This document shows, one piece after another, positions 1-7,518 of a DNA stretch of 12,373 bases; position 1 is the stretch's first letter, and the number at the start of each line of letters is the position of its first letter. Location: contig JBFHTA010000110.1 of NCBI GenBank assembly GCA_041590855.1, forward strand, positions 1-12,373, given 5' to 3'. This DNA is from Litoribrevibacter sp041590855. GTDB taxonomy: Bacteria; Pseudomonadota; Gammaproteobacteria; Pseudomonadales; Litoribrevibacteraceae. Under the pieces are notes generated by a model. It made no database searches. It had not been told where the DNA came from and was given only the letters and a program-made list of their open reading frames with translations. The position numbers and the translations under genes were made by a program.

Positions 1-36
1 GAAGCTGTCGAAGTATACGACTACGAATACTACTAG
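1..36 (+). CDS. C-terminal end of an unidentified gene (partial)
   Basis: Frame 1 from the first base reads EAVEVYDYEYY and stops at TAG (34-36). The acidic, tyrosine-rich tail looks like the end of a real protein, and it is followed by a hairpin (56-75) at the expected place between two convergent genes. Only 11 codons are visible, so no family can be assigned and the reading could be chance. Confidence 0.4.
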   Translation, partial: EAVEVYDYEYY

Positions 37-55
37 CGCGTATCTGAAGAGACAT

Positions 56-75
56 GGGGCTTCTAACAAAGCCCC
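56..75. terminator. Hairpin between convergent genes, weak terminator
   Basis: GGGGCTT (56-62) pairs with AAGCCCC (69-75) around a 6-nt loop. It sits directly after the stop codon of the leftward redoxin gene and 19 bp after the stop of the rightward partial gene, so it could serve both. Neither side has a clear T-run, so intrinsic termination is uncertain. Confidence 0.4.
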
Positions 76-914
76 TACACCATTCCCTCAAATACCTCGA
101 TAAAAGCGTCTGGCTCTGGCCTTACACGATAGTTATCAGTCAAGTCGCTGTAAACCAATGTACCGTCTTTATCCGTAATCAATACGGTTGGTCGAACAGT
201 ATCGGAGTCGTACCCCAGAGCTTCCATTCCAGCCGGTGTTCCCCCCTCGGCTTTGATACCCAATGCTTCTGCAGCCTTTAAATCCTTATCTACTAAAAAC
301 TTAAACGGCACGTTGAAACGATCAGCCAAGGCTTGAGTATTTTCTTCGGATTGCGGACTAATTAGACAAACTTCAACCCCCATGTCATTTAACTTGGAAT
401 ACAGGCCTGCTATCTCTTTGACCTGTGCAACACACAGAGGGCACCAATTACCCCGATAGAAGATCATCAAGGTAGGCTTGCCTTCTAACATCTGTCGATT
501 GACCGAAATGCCATCCGGGGTTTGCAACGTAAACTCCGGTAATTTCTGCCCAAGCACCAGTTGCTGGCTTTTTGCTCCACCAAAACTGGAATACCAAAAT
601 AGATAAAGGCTCCACCCCAACCAAGCTACACCTGCTAATCCGATGGCCAAGCCGTTGCCCTCAAGATAGCTCTGATAAGCCACTGCAACACCAACCACAA
701 CCGTAGGAATGGTCCACTTGGGCAATAATGCGGAAGTTCTTGCCGGTTTACCTAAAAATAAATGACCAAAGAACGCCAATCCAATCAAATGCATCAAGGC
801 CACTAATAATATGGCCTTGGAACCGGTGGCTGAATAGTTGTACACGGCAAACCCGGTGATCAGGGTGAGATAGGTACAGTAGCCGGAGATAAATAATGAT
901 TTAAGTTTCTGCAT
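75..914 (-). CDS. Membrane-anchored redoxin (AhpC/TSA-type thioredoxin fold)
   Basis: A 279-residue protein with two parts. Residues about 6-27, 33-54, 67-84 and 88-108 are four hydrophobic segments. Residues about 120-279 form an AhpC/TSA or redoxin thioredoxin-fold domain with the motif RGNWCPLC (Cys158 and Cys161), followed by strands and helices typical of peroxiredoxin-like proteins. It probably reduces peroxides or disulfides at the membrane. By the positive-inside rule, with lysines at the N-terminus and the basic loop 56-66 inside, an even number of segments places the redoxin domain in the cytoplasm; this is inference. The ATG at 914 has an AAGGA ribosome site (922-926). The start lies 17 bp after the tetR stop, so the two form an operon. 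The CxxC could mean thiol-disulfide exchange rather than classical peroxidase chemistry. The exact substrate is unknown. Confidence 0.85.
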   Translation of the reverse strand: MQKLKSLFISGYCTYLTLITGFAVYNYSATGSKAILLVALMHLIGLAFFGHLFLGKPARTSALLPKWTIPTVVVGVAVAYQSYLEGNGLAIGLAGVAWLGWSLYLFWYSSFGGAKSQQLVLGQKLPEFTLQTPDGISVNRQMLEGKPTLMIFYRGNWCPLCVAQVKEIAGLYSKLNDMGVEVCLISPQSEENTQALADRFNVPFKFLVDKDLKAAEALGIKAEGGTPAGMEALGYDSDTVRPTVLITDKDGTLVYSDLTDNYRVRPEPDAFIEVFEGMV

Positions 915-931
915 GAAAGTATCCTTTTGTC

Positions 932-1516
932 TTATTTGAGGTTTGCAGCACGCTCACTTAAACAGTCAAACAACACCAGCAAGTCGTTAAGTACATCTGA
1001 GCTTGGAATGCCCTGTCGTTGATTAACTCGTGCACCCTTTATCTGCGTTGCCATCAAACGCGCAGATTGAACCGCATGATTTTTATCGTCCAGTAAGTCT
1101 TCAAAAACAGCCAAAAAACCGGACTCCATCAACTCAAGAGTTCGGGCAATTGTTGGTTTTAACTCAGCAAGCAGTGCATCATCTTCACATAAGGTGTTCA
1201 CCATCAGGCAACCAGTAGGAAGGCTTGGATTTTCTGAAAATGAGAGCGTTAAGAATTGAACAGCACGATCTTTTGAAGGCAACGCATCATTTAGTAACGT
1301 AGCTTGAATGAGCCGCTCAACGCCAGATTGAAACTGCGCTAAACAATGCTGAAATAATGCATCCTTATCACCAATAGAGTTATATAACGAACTCCTGCTA
1401 ATCCCCATTTCATCCAACAGAGCCTGAATGGAGCTACTGCTGTAACCGTGCTCCCAAAAATACATCATCGCTTTTGTGACAATGACATTTTCATCAAATT
1501 TTTGTGGACGAGCCAT
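932..1516 (-). CDS. TetR-family transcriptional regulator
   Basis: A 194-residue regulator beginning MARPQKF. The N-terminal helix-turn-helix spans about residues 28-48 (SSIQALLDEMGISRSSLYNS), and the GCLMVN segment at 102-107 is typical of one TetR C-terminal ligand-binding group. I chose the ATG at 1516 because MARPQKF matches the usual TetR start. The frame stays open upstream to a TTG at 1537, but that codon lies inside the putative operator. No good Shine-Dalgarno sequence precedes the ATG. The gene is first in a unit with the redoxin gene 17 bp downstream, and its promoter carries an inverted repeat, which points to autorepression and local control of the redoxin. Cysteines 58, 103, 110 and 185 could allow redox or electrophile sensing, as in NemR, but the sequence does not prove this. 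The inducer is unknown. Confidence 0.9.
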   Translation of the reverse strand: MARPQKFDENVIVTKAMMYFWEHGYSSSSIQALLDEMGISRSSLYNSIGDKDALFQHCLAQFQSGVERLIQATLLNDALPSKDRAVQFLTLSFSENPSLPTGCLMVNTLCEDDALLAELKPTIARTLELMESGFLAVFEDLLDDKNHAVQSARLMATQIKGARVNQRQGIPSSDVLNDLLVLFDCLSERAANLK

Positions 1517-1529
1517 ACACACACCATTC

Positions 1530-1545
1530 TGGAACAATTATTCCA
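1530..1545. promoter_or_regulatory. Probable TetR operator (inverted repeat)
   Basis: TGGAACAATTATTCCA is a 16-bp inverted repeat with 7 of 8 positions matching between arms. It overlaps the last base of the predicted -10 box and covers the expected transcription start of the tetR-redoxin unit. This is the usual position for an autorepressor site. The binding protein is inferred to be the adjacent TetR product. Confidence 0.65.
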
Positions 1546-1572
1546 TAATACTCAAAGGAACACCTAGTTCAA
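1545..1572 (-). promoter_or_regulatory. Promoter of the tetR-redoxin operon
   Basis: Read leftward, TTGAAC (1572-1567) and TATTAT (1550-1545) are separated by 16 bp and resemble sigma-70 -35 and -10 boxes. The start of transcription would fall near 1538, inside the inverted repeat, giving a leader of about 22 nt before the ATG at 1516. Confidence 0.65.
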
Positions 1573-1575
1573 TAA

Positions 1576-1613
1576 AAAACGCGACATTTCTTATTTAAGA
1601 ACTGTCGCGTTTT
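1576..1613 (-). terminator. Intrinsic terminator after chrA
   Basis: AAAACGCGACA (1576-1586) pairs perfectly with TGTCGCGTTTT (1603-1613). Past one mismatch the stem continues with TTCTT/AAGAA around an ATTT loop, so nearly the whole element is paired. Read leftward it ends in a run of six T, which suits chrA, whose stop is at 1652. Its tail ends only a few bases before the -35 box of the tetR promoter, insulating that unit from chrA readthrough. Confidence 0.85.
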
Positions 1614-1651
1614 ATATCTTACGAACAAATCAACACGGACAATCTGCCGGG

Positions 1652-2806
1652 TTACAGAATGAATCCACCGGCCAGAGCAGTCACAATCACCACACCCCAT
1701 ACGGGTAAACGAGCAATGGCCAACGCTGTCCAAATCATCAATACCACTGCCATATCACTGGCACTCAATACCGCACTTGAGAACACCGGCTGATACAGAG
1801 CGGCGACCAACAAACCTACCGTCGCAGCCACTATCCCCTGAACGCTGCCCGCCAGATATCGATTGGTTTTAATCTTTGGCCAAACCGACAAGGTAGCAAT
1901 AATCAACAACCACCCCGGCAGGAAAATACCGGCTGTCGCAATCAAACCATTCAACCAACTGCCTTCAACCACAAACCCCAAATAACTGGCGATGGTAAAC
2001 ATCGGCCCTGGTACGGCTTGAGCCAAGCTGTAAGCCGTCAGGAACTGGTCTTGATCGATGGACGATGCAATCAAAGGTTCTGCCTGCAACATTGGCAACA
2101 CCACATGGCCACCCCCAAATACCAAACCACCCGCACGATAGAAGGTATCAAACACCGCCAGCGAAGTACTATCGATCTGATTCACCAGGAAAGGTAATCC
2201 AAACAACAACCCGCCAAACATCACTAATAACGGAACGGTTAGGATTGTCGACTTATTCGTTAAGGTTTCTACCGATGGCGAACCTTGGCGCAAGGCAACT
2301 GCCCCAATGATCGCAGCAACAGCAATAGCCAGTAATTGGCTTTCCAGGCCTGGCAACAGCAACATCAGAATCGCTGTCATCATGGTAATCGAGAACTTCA
2401 ATCGGGTGATGCATATCTTCTGGGCCATCCCCCAGACCGCATCAGCAACTACCGCTACTGCCAAGAGCTTCATCGCGTGTAGCACGCCCTCCACCCAGGA
2501 GAGATTTCCGGTATGCTGCAACAAAAATGCAGCGCCGATCATTAACACGACGGAAGGTAAAGTAAAACCAGTGAACGCAATAAGACTACCGATCACCCCA
2601 GCTTGCCGATAACCAATGGCCATACCAACCTGGGAACTGGCCGGACCTGGCAAGAAATGACACAGCGCCAATAACTCTGTGTATTCTGCTTCGGTAAACC
2701 ACTTACGCTCAACGACAAACTCGCGGTGAAAATACCCTAAGTGCGCTACAGGCCCACCAAAGGAGGTACAGCCCAGTCGCAAAAAAATGAGGAAAAGTGA
2801 AAGCAT
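1652..2806 (-). CDS. chrA: Chromate transporter, long-chain CHR family
   Basis: A 384-residue, very hydrophobic inner-membrane protein with two homologous CHR halves. The first half has FGGPVAHLGYFHREFV (16-31) and PGPASSQ (53-59). The second has VFGGGHVVLP (229-238) and PGPMFT (266-271). The duplicated FGG and PGP motifs and the length near 400 residues fit the single-chain ChrA type, which exports chromate in characterised members. Many homologues are annotated without tests, so the natural anion here is uncertain. The ATG at 2806 is preceded by a purine-rich AAGGCGGAG stretch. The gene has its own downstream terminator (1576-1613) and lies after the terminator of the deaminase gene, so it is probably transcribed alone. 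No chrB regulator is present. The TetR gene downstream is separated from it by the terminator. Confidence 0.9.
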   Translation of the reverse strand: MLSLFLIFLRLGCTSFGGPVAHLGYFHREFVVERKWFTEAEYTELLALCHFLPGPASSQVGMAIGYRQAGVIGSLIAFTGFTLPSVVLMIGAAFLLQHTGNLSWVEGVLHAMKLLAVAVVADAVWGMAQKICITRLKFSITMMTAILMLLLPGLESQLLAIAVAAIIGAVALRQGSPSVETLTNKSTILTVPLLVMFGGLLFGLPFLVNQIDSTSLAVFDTFYRAGGLVFGGGHVVLPMLQAEPLIASSIDQDQFLTAYSLAQAVPGPMFTIASYLGFVVEGSWLNGLIATAGIFLPGWLLIIATLSVWPKIKTNRYLAGSVQGIVAATVGLLVAALYQPVFSSAVLSASDMAVVLMIWTALAIARLPVWGVVIVTALAGGFIL

Positions 2807-2868
2807 ACTCCGCCTTTTATCCTGAATTTAAACAAACCGCAGAGATTACAAGATTGAGATGACAAAAC

Positions 2869-2904
2869 AACTGCTTTCAACCGTTAGAGAGGTAGAAAGC
2901 AGTT
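2869..2904 (-). terminator. Terminator after the deaminase gene
   Basis: AACTGCTTTC (2869-2878) pairs perfectly with GAAAGCAGTT (2895-2904). The stem continues past one mismatch with ACC/GGT around an 8-nt loop. Read leftward it is followed by the T-rich tail GTTTTG. It lies 55 bp past the deaminase stop (2960) and upstream of chrA, as expected for a terminator. Confidence 0.65.
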
Positions 2905-2959
2905 ATTGGGAAGGACTGATTAGAAAGTAGCTATTGTGTAGTACTTACAGAGAATCAGT

Positions 2960-3958
2960 TTATGAAAGCAGAGCCAACATTTCCGTTTTACGCTGTTCGC
3001 TAGCAAAGCTGGCTTCAATGCTGTTTTTCACTAACTCAGTAGCTTGCACTTCAGTTAACGCCAAAGCCTCCGCCAAGGCGACAAAGTTTTCCGTCATGTA
3101 ACCACCAAAATAGGCAGGGTCGTCGGAATTAACCGTCACACAAACACCCTGCACAAGCATGGTCAGAATATTGTGCCGTGACATATCATCAAACACACAC
3201 AGCTTGGTGTTCGACAACGGGCAAACCGTCAGTGGCATACGTGTTTCCGCCAAATGCGTCATCAGCGCGGCATCATCAATGGACCGAACCCCGTGATCCA
3301 CTCGCGACACCTTGAGATCATTAATCGCTGTCCAGACATATTCAGCTGGCCCCTCTTCACCTGCGTGAGCTACCGTTTTCAGACCCAACTCACGGGCTTT
3401 CGCAAACACCCTGCTGAATTTTTCAGGCGGATGTCCTTGCTCGGAACTGTCTAACCCAACGCCGATGATGTCCTTCAGGTAAGGTTTCGCCATTTCCAAG
3501 GTTTCAAACGCAGCGTCCTCTGAAAGATGACGCAAAAAACAAATAATTAATTCACTGGTGATCCCCAGTTTCTGCTGACCGTCGTTCAGTGCCCGCGTAA
3601 TCCCCTTAATGACCGTTTCAAAAGCAATGCCCCGATCAGTATGCGTTTGCGGATCAAAGAAAGGCTCAACATGCACCACATTCTGTTCTTTGCATTTAGA
3701 AAGGTAAGCCCAGGTCAGATCATAAAAGTCTTGCTCGTGAAGGAGCACATTGGCCCCCTGGTAATAGATATCAAGGAAGTCCTGGAGATTACTGAATTCG
3801 TAAGCTGCGCGAACTTCCTCGACCGACTGAAATGGCAGATCTATCTGGTTTCTTTGAGCAAGAGCAAACATCAATTCAGGCTCCAGGCTACCCTCCAGAT
3901 GCAGATGCAATTCCACTTTGGGTAAAGAGTTTAACCACTCATGTGATGCCTTAGACAT
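2960..3958 (-). CDS. Adenine deaminase (adenosine deaminase superfamily, Aah1-like)
   Basis: A 332-residue metal-dependent amidohydrolase. Visible zinc ligands and catalytic residues are His18 and His20 in VELHLHLEGS, His198 and Glu201 in AHAGEEG, His222 in VDHGVRS, and Asp279-Asp280 in NSDDPAYFGGY. The cytoplasmic enzyme hydrolyses an amino-purine to the oxo-purine plus ammonia in purine salvage. The endings CPLSNTKLCV (246-255) and NSDDPAYFGGY (277-287) resemble the yeast Aah1 and Pseudomonas PA0148 group, which prefers adenine (to hypoxanthine) over adenosine. Substrate choice is inferred from these motifs, and adenosine deaminase is the alternative. The ATG at 3958 has a strong AAGGAGA site (3964-3970). 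The gene is divergent from the carboxylesterase gene and probably monocistronic. Confidence 0.9.
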   Translation of the reverse strand: MSKASHEWLNSLPKVELHLHLEGSLEPELMFALAQRNQIDLPFQSVEEVRAAYEFSNLQDFLDIYYQGANVLLHEQDFYDLTWAYLSKCKEQNVVHVEPFFDPQTHTDRGIAFETVIKGITRALNDGQQKLGITSELIICFLRHLSEDAAFETLEMAKPYLKDIIGVGLDSSEQGHPPEKFSRVFAKARELGLKTVAHAGEEGPAEYVWTAINDLKVSRVDHGVRSIDDAALMTHLAETRMPLTVCPLSNTKLCVFDDMSRHNILTMLVQGVCVTVNSDDPAYFGGYMTENFVALAEALALTEVQATELVKNSIEASFASEQRKTEMLALLS

Positions 3959-3963
3959 GCCAT

Positions 3964-3970
3964 TCTCCTT
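3964..3970 (-). promoter_or_regulatory. Strong ribosome binding site of the deaminase gene
   Basis: Read leftward, AAGGAGA lies five bases before the ATG at 3958 and fixes that start codon. Confidence 0.7.
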
Positions 3971-4139
3971 CTATCAAACACATTATTGACTAATTAGGCA
4001 GATTTTAGCGTATTTCCGGGCAAAAGGCTTAAAGAGCTTTTATTAATATCATTGATTTATCTTAGCTCAGTTCCATTGACTTTAACCTAGACTGGGCTCA
4101 AGGTTTCTTACAGGAATTTTGTCTTATCAGGAAAACACC

Positions 4140-4811
4140 ATGAACTATCTACCTTGCATCGAAGTCACACCTCGTCAAAATGCCACTGCGTCTGTTATTT
4201 GGCTGCATGGATTAGGAGCTGACGGCAACGATTTCGCACCCATAGTCCCTGAATTAAAACTGCCAGAGGAGTTAGCAATACGATTTATTTTTCCTCATGC
4301 CCCTAGTATTCCGGTCACGATAAACGGCGGTTTTGTGATGCCTGCCTGGTACGACATTCTGGAAATGAACATAGAACGCAAAATCAACGAGTCCCAACTA
4401 ATGGATTCTGCCAATGCAGTGGAAGCGCTGATTGAACGGGAAATCGACAGAGGGATACCTTCAGAGCGCATTGTCTTAATCGGTTTCTCACAAGGGGGCG
4501 CAGTGGCCTACCAGACCGCACTCAGCTACGCCAAGCCATTAGCCGGTTTGCTGGCTCTCTCCACCTATTTAGCGACGGCTGATTCCCTGAAGCGGAGCGA
4601 CGCTAATAAATCGATGCCCATCTACATCCAACACGGTCTACAGGACCAGGTGGTTCTCGACCAGTTAGGCCGCAAAGCCCACAAAACACTAAAGGAATGG
4701 GGCTACAACTGTGAATATCAAGGTTACTCGATGCAACACGAAGTCTGCTACGAACAGTTGTCAGACATCAGAGCCATTCTGCTTAACTTACTTTCAGATC
4801 CCGCTAAATAG
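4140..4811 (+). CDS. Carboxylesterase / phospholipase family alpha/beta hydrolase
   Basis: A 223-residue cytoplasmic serine hydrolase of family PF02230 (EstB or acyl-protein thioesterase-like). It shows the oxyanion region LHGLGADGNDF (22-32), the nucleophile elbow GFSQGG with Ser117, Asp169 in HGLQDQ and His200 in SMQHEVC, so the triad is complete and the length is normal for the family. Members hydrolyse short-chain esters or acyl thioesters; the natural substrate is not predictable. I chose ATG 4140 because AGGA (4129-4132) lies seven bases upstream and the family starts close to this point. A TTG at 4119 in the same frame would add seven residues without a good ribosome site. The GGDEF/EAL gene follows on the same strand after 74 bp, so cotranscription is possible but not shown. 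Confidence 0.9.
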   Translation: MNYLPCIEVTPRQNATASVIWLHGLGADGNDFAPIVPELKLPEELAIRFIFPHAPSIPVTINGGFVMPAWYDILEMNIERKINESQLMDSANAVEALIEREIDRGIPSERIVLIGFSQGGAVAYQTALSYAKPLAGLLALSTYLATADSLKRSDANKSMPIYIQHGLQDQVVLDQLGRKAHKTLKEWGYNCEYQGYSMQHEVCYEQLSDIRAILLNLLSDPAK

Positions 4812-4874
4812 GAGAATCCCCCCTCTTCCATTAAGTTCAGCTACTCTGATATAGAAAAATAAATAAGAAACCTT

Positions 4875-4880
4875 AAGGTG
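4875..4880 (+). promoter_or_regulatory. Ribosome binding site supporting a TTG start
   Basis: AAGGTG ends five bases before the TTG at 4886. The next in-frame candidate, GTG at 4898, would be 17 bases away, and the first in-frame ATG would remove the signal segment. The TTG is therefore the best start for the GGDEF/EAL protein. Confidence 0.6.
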
Positions 4881-4885
4881 ATTCA

Positions 4886-7483
4886 TTGATTTGGCCGGTG
4901 AAAGCAGGAACAGCACTCCTATTCTTCTTTGTGGTGATTGCTTCTAGTCATTATATGAACGGCAACCCCCGTGCTTCTGATTTTTCTCGCAATAAAGCGC
5001 CCATTGCAGAACAAAACAGCGTGGCTCTGGCCCCTTTTGGTACCTTTTATGAAGACCCTGAGCACTTGTTAACACCGGACTCAATCTATAAAGCCCCCCC
5101 TGAAAACGGGTTTAGAACATCTAAGGTTGCGCCCAATTTCGGTCATTCAACATCAGCCTATTGGTTCAGCGTACCACTGCAAAACACACGTGCCAGCCCT
5201 GTAGAGCAAGTGGTGAGCCTTGTCTCCCCACTGGCGGATTTGGTGAGTTTTTACGTGATCCAGGACGGGCTGATTATGGACTCTTACACAACCGGTGACC
5301 GGGTGCCTTTTAACATCCGACGGATTCCTGCACCAGCACCGTCGTTGAAGCTGAAAATCGATCCCAACAGCACAGTCACGCTGATGATCAGACAGGTATC
5401 AACCTCTCCCATTAGCTTCAATGTTAACCTCTACCAACCTAATGTCTTCAACGAAACCCATTTGCGTGAGACAGCCGCTACCATGTTTTACTTCGGCATA
5501 CTCACCTTGCTGATGTTATTCAGTGGTTATGCTTTCTGGATGACCAAAGAGGCCGTGTTCGCCAGCTACTCGGCCTTTTTGTTTTTTCGGGTGCTTTTGC
5601 AAGCCTCTCTGACAGGCTATGCCTTTCAGTACCTGCTCCCTAACCAGCCCTCTATTCAAAACCTGAACCTGATCTTTTTTGCCTGCGCGACCCTGATTCT
5701 TTTTGCGTTATTTACCCAACAGCTCTTTAACATTACGGGCGTTCGTCAAACACTTTTGAAAGGGTTAATGACGGCTGGGGTTATTCCGGTCGCCGTGATG
5801 TTTTCTGACTACTTGCTTGCGTTGATTCTGGTGAAATTGTTGGGGCTGTTCTCAATGCTGTACTTTTTGAGTCTGGCCATACACTACGCACGAAAAGGCA
5901 CTTTGGTTGCCAAATTCTATCTGATTTCCATGAGCCTGCTTCTGCTGTGCAGCATGTATTATCTGATGAGTCGTTTTGGCTGGCTACCGCATGATGATCT
6001 TGTCGTGGTTCTTTTCAGAACCGGCAGCATGATTGAAGCTCTTTTATTGGTAGTATTAGTCGCAATACGGTTTGAACAGGAAACCAAACAACGCGCATTA
6101 GCGGAAGTACAGGCTCAACGCCATTCCGAAGAAACCAACTTGTTAGAGCAACAACTGCAACATCGGGCATTTCACCACGCCAAGACCCATTTGCCCAACG
6201 ATCTGATGTTTCATCAAACCTATCAAACCTTACACACCAGCCAGGGCTTTCATTCCCACGCTGTGGTTTTCATTAAAGTCTATAAACTGAAAGAGTTTGA
6301 TAAAACCCTGGGCACCCAGAATTCAGACCGGCTTAGTCGACTCTTGGCCGCTCACATTAATACTGTTCTGCAACCCTATCCATCCATCGTATGCATCGAA
6401 CAAAGCTCAAAAGGCCCCATAAAGCTGGCAACGTTGGATCAAGCCAGCTTCCTGTTTCTTGCCGATGTGGAAAGTGAGCGCAAGATAGTGTCTTTGGTGC
6501 GCAGCATTGCGGAACGCCTCAAACAACCTTTCACATTTGAAGCCATTAATCTGGATCTGGACATTCGGCTTGGTATCGCCTTTAGCGATCAACCAACTAC
6601 CAGCCCTGACCCTGGAAAGCATCTTGATGAACTGATTCGTCAGGCCAAAATAGCCGGTAGCCAGGCTCATCAGAAAAAACGCCTGTTCCAAAGTTACAGT
6701 GAAGACGAAGATCTCTTCAATTCGGCTCGCTTATCATTAGCTGCCGAGCTCAGAATGGCACTGGACAACAATGAACTGACCCTGGTTTATCAACCGCAAG
6801 TTAACCTTGTAGGCGGCATGTGTGTTGGACTTGAAGCTTTACTCCGTTGGCGAAAACCAGGAGTCGGCCCTGAAGAGTTTGTCTCTGTGGCAGAACATAA
6901 CGGACTGATCAAGCCTCTGTCACTTTGGGTGATTAATAAAGCACTCAAAGAACTTCAACCCGTTCACCAGCAATTCCCCGGCGTTCAGCTCTCAATTAAT
7001 ATTTCGGTTCTTAACCTGCATGAGCCCGGGTTTGTCGATGCCGTTGCCGAAGCGCTTACCATTCATCAGATACCACCTGAACGGCTAACGCTGGAAATAA
7101 CCGAATCCAGCATCATTACTAACGATCAGCTCGAACAGACAGCACTGAATGACTTAAAAGCGCTGGGTATTCACCTCTCCATTGACGACTTCGGTACCGG
7201 GTTTTCCGGCTTGTCTCAAATTCACCGGTTATCCGTTCATGAACTTAAAATTGATAAATCCTTTATTTTCGAACTGGCCCACCAGTCAAGTGCTGAAACC
7301 ATCGTTAAAGCGTCTATTAATATCGGGCACGATCTCAACATGCGTGTTATCGCAGAAGGCATTGAGGATGAAACCACAGAGAGCATTTTAAAAGACTTGG
7401 GATGTGACATCGGCCAGGGCTTTCACTATGCCCGACCCATGCCAAAAGACGAAATACTCACTTGGTTAAGTGAGCAGAAATAG
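4886..7483 (+). CDS. 7TMR-DISM sensor with degenerate GGDEF and intact EAL domain
   Basis: An 865-residue inner-membrane protein. In order: signal or anchor segment (about 8-22), periplasmic 7TMR-DISM extracellular domain (about 50-185), seven-helix 7TMR-DISM segment (about 197-395), short coiled coil (396-428), GGDEF-like domain (about 430-600) and EAL domain (about 615-865). The GGDEF signature is lost: the site reads TLDQASFLFLA (516-526), so cyclase activity is unlikely. The EAL domain keeps E650 (EAL), N705, E737, DDFGTG (767-772), K791, E824, E827 and Q844, so it should hydrolyse cyclic di-GMP to pGpG. The periplasmic domain resembles carbohydrate-binding folds and probably senses an unknown ligand. 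The protein likely lowers cyclic di-GMP and shifts cells from attachment toward motility. The degenerate GGDEF may act as a regulatory module; this is inference. Translation starts at TTG 4886. Confidence 0.93.
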   Translation: MIWPVKAGTALLFFFVVIASSHYMNGNPRASDFSRNKAPIAEQNSVALAPFGTFYEDPEHLLTPDSIYKAPPENGFRTSKVAPNFGHSTSAYWFSVPLQNTRASPVEQVVSLVSPLADLVSFYVIQDGLIMDSYTTGDRVPFNIRRIPAPAPSLKLKIDPNSTVTLMIRQVSTSPISFNVNLYQPNVFNETHLRETAATMFYFGILTLLMLFSGYAFWMTKEAVFASYSAFLFFRVLLQASLTGYAFQYLLPNQPSIQNLNLIFFACATLILFALFTQQLFNITGVRQTLLKGLMTAGVIPVAVMFSDYLLALILVKLLGLFSMLYFLSLAIHYARKGTLVAKFYLISMSLLLLCSMYYLMSRFGWLPHDDLVVVLFRTGSMIEALLLVVLVAIRFEQETKQRALAEVQAQRHSEETNLLEQQLQHRAFHHAKTHLPNDLMFHQTYQTLHTSQGFHSHAVVFIKVYKLKEFDKTLGTQNSDRLSRLLAAHINTVLQPYPSIVCIEQSSKGPIKLATLDQASFLFLADVESERKIVSLVRSIAERLKQPFTFEAINLDLDIRLGIAFSDQPTTSPDPGKHLDELIRQAKIAGSQAHQKKRLFQSYSEDEDLFNSARLSLAAELRMALDNNELTLVYQPQVNLVGGMCVGLEALLRWRKPGVGPEEFVSVAEHNGLIKPLSLWVINKALKELQPVHQQFPGVQLSINISVLNLHEPGFVDAVAEALTIHQIPPERLTLEITESSIITNDQLEQTALNDLKALGIHLSIDDFGTGFSGLSQIHRLSVHELKIDKSFIFELAHQSSAETIVKASINIGHDLNMRVIAEGIEDETTESILKDLGCDIGQGFHYARPMPKDEILTWLSEQK

Positions 7484-7518
7484 AAAACAGGGAAGAAAAC
7501 TGACCGCTTCTAATCCGG

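Noticed and set aside
1517..1537. Earlier TTG start for the TetR gene, adding seven residues
   Set aside because: The TTG lies inside the putative operator and at the predicted transcription start, so it would have almost no leader. The MARPQKF start is typical of the family.
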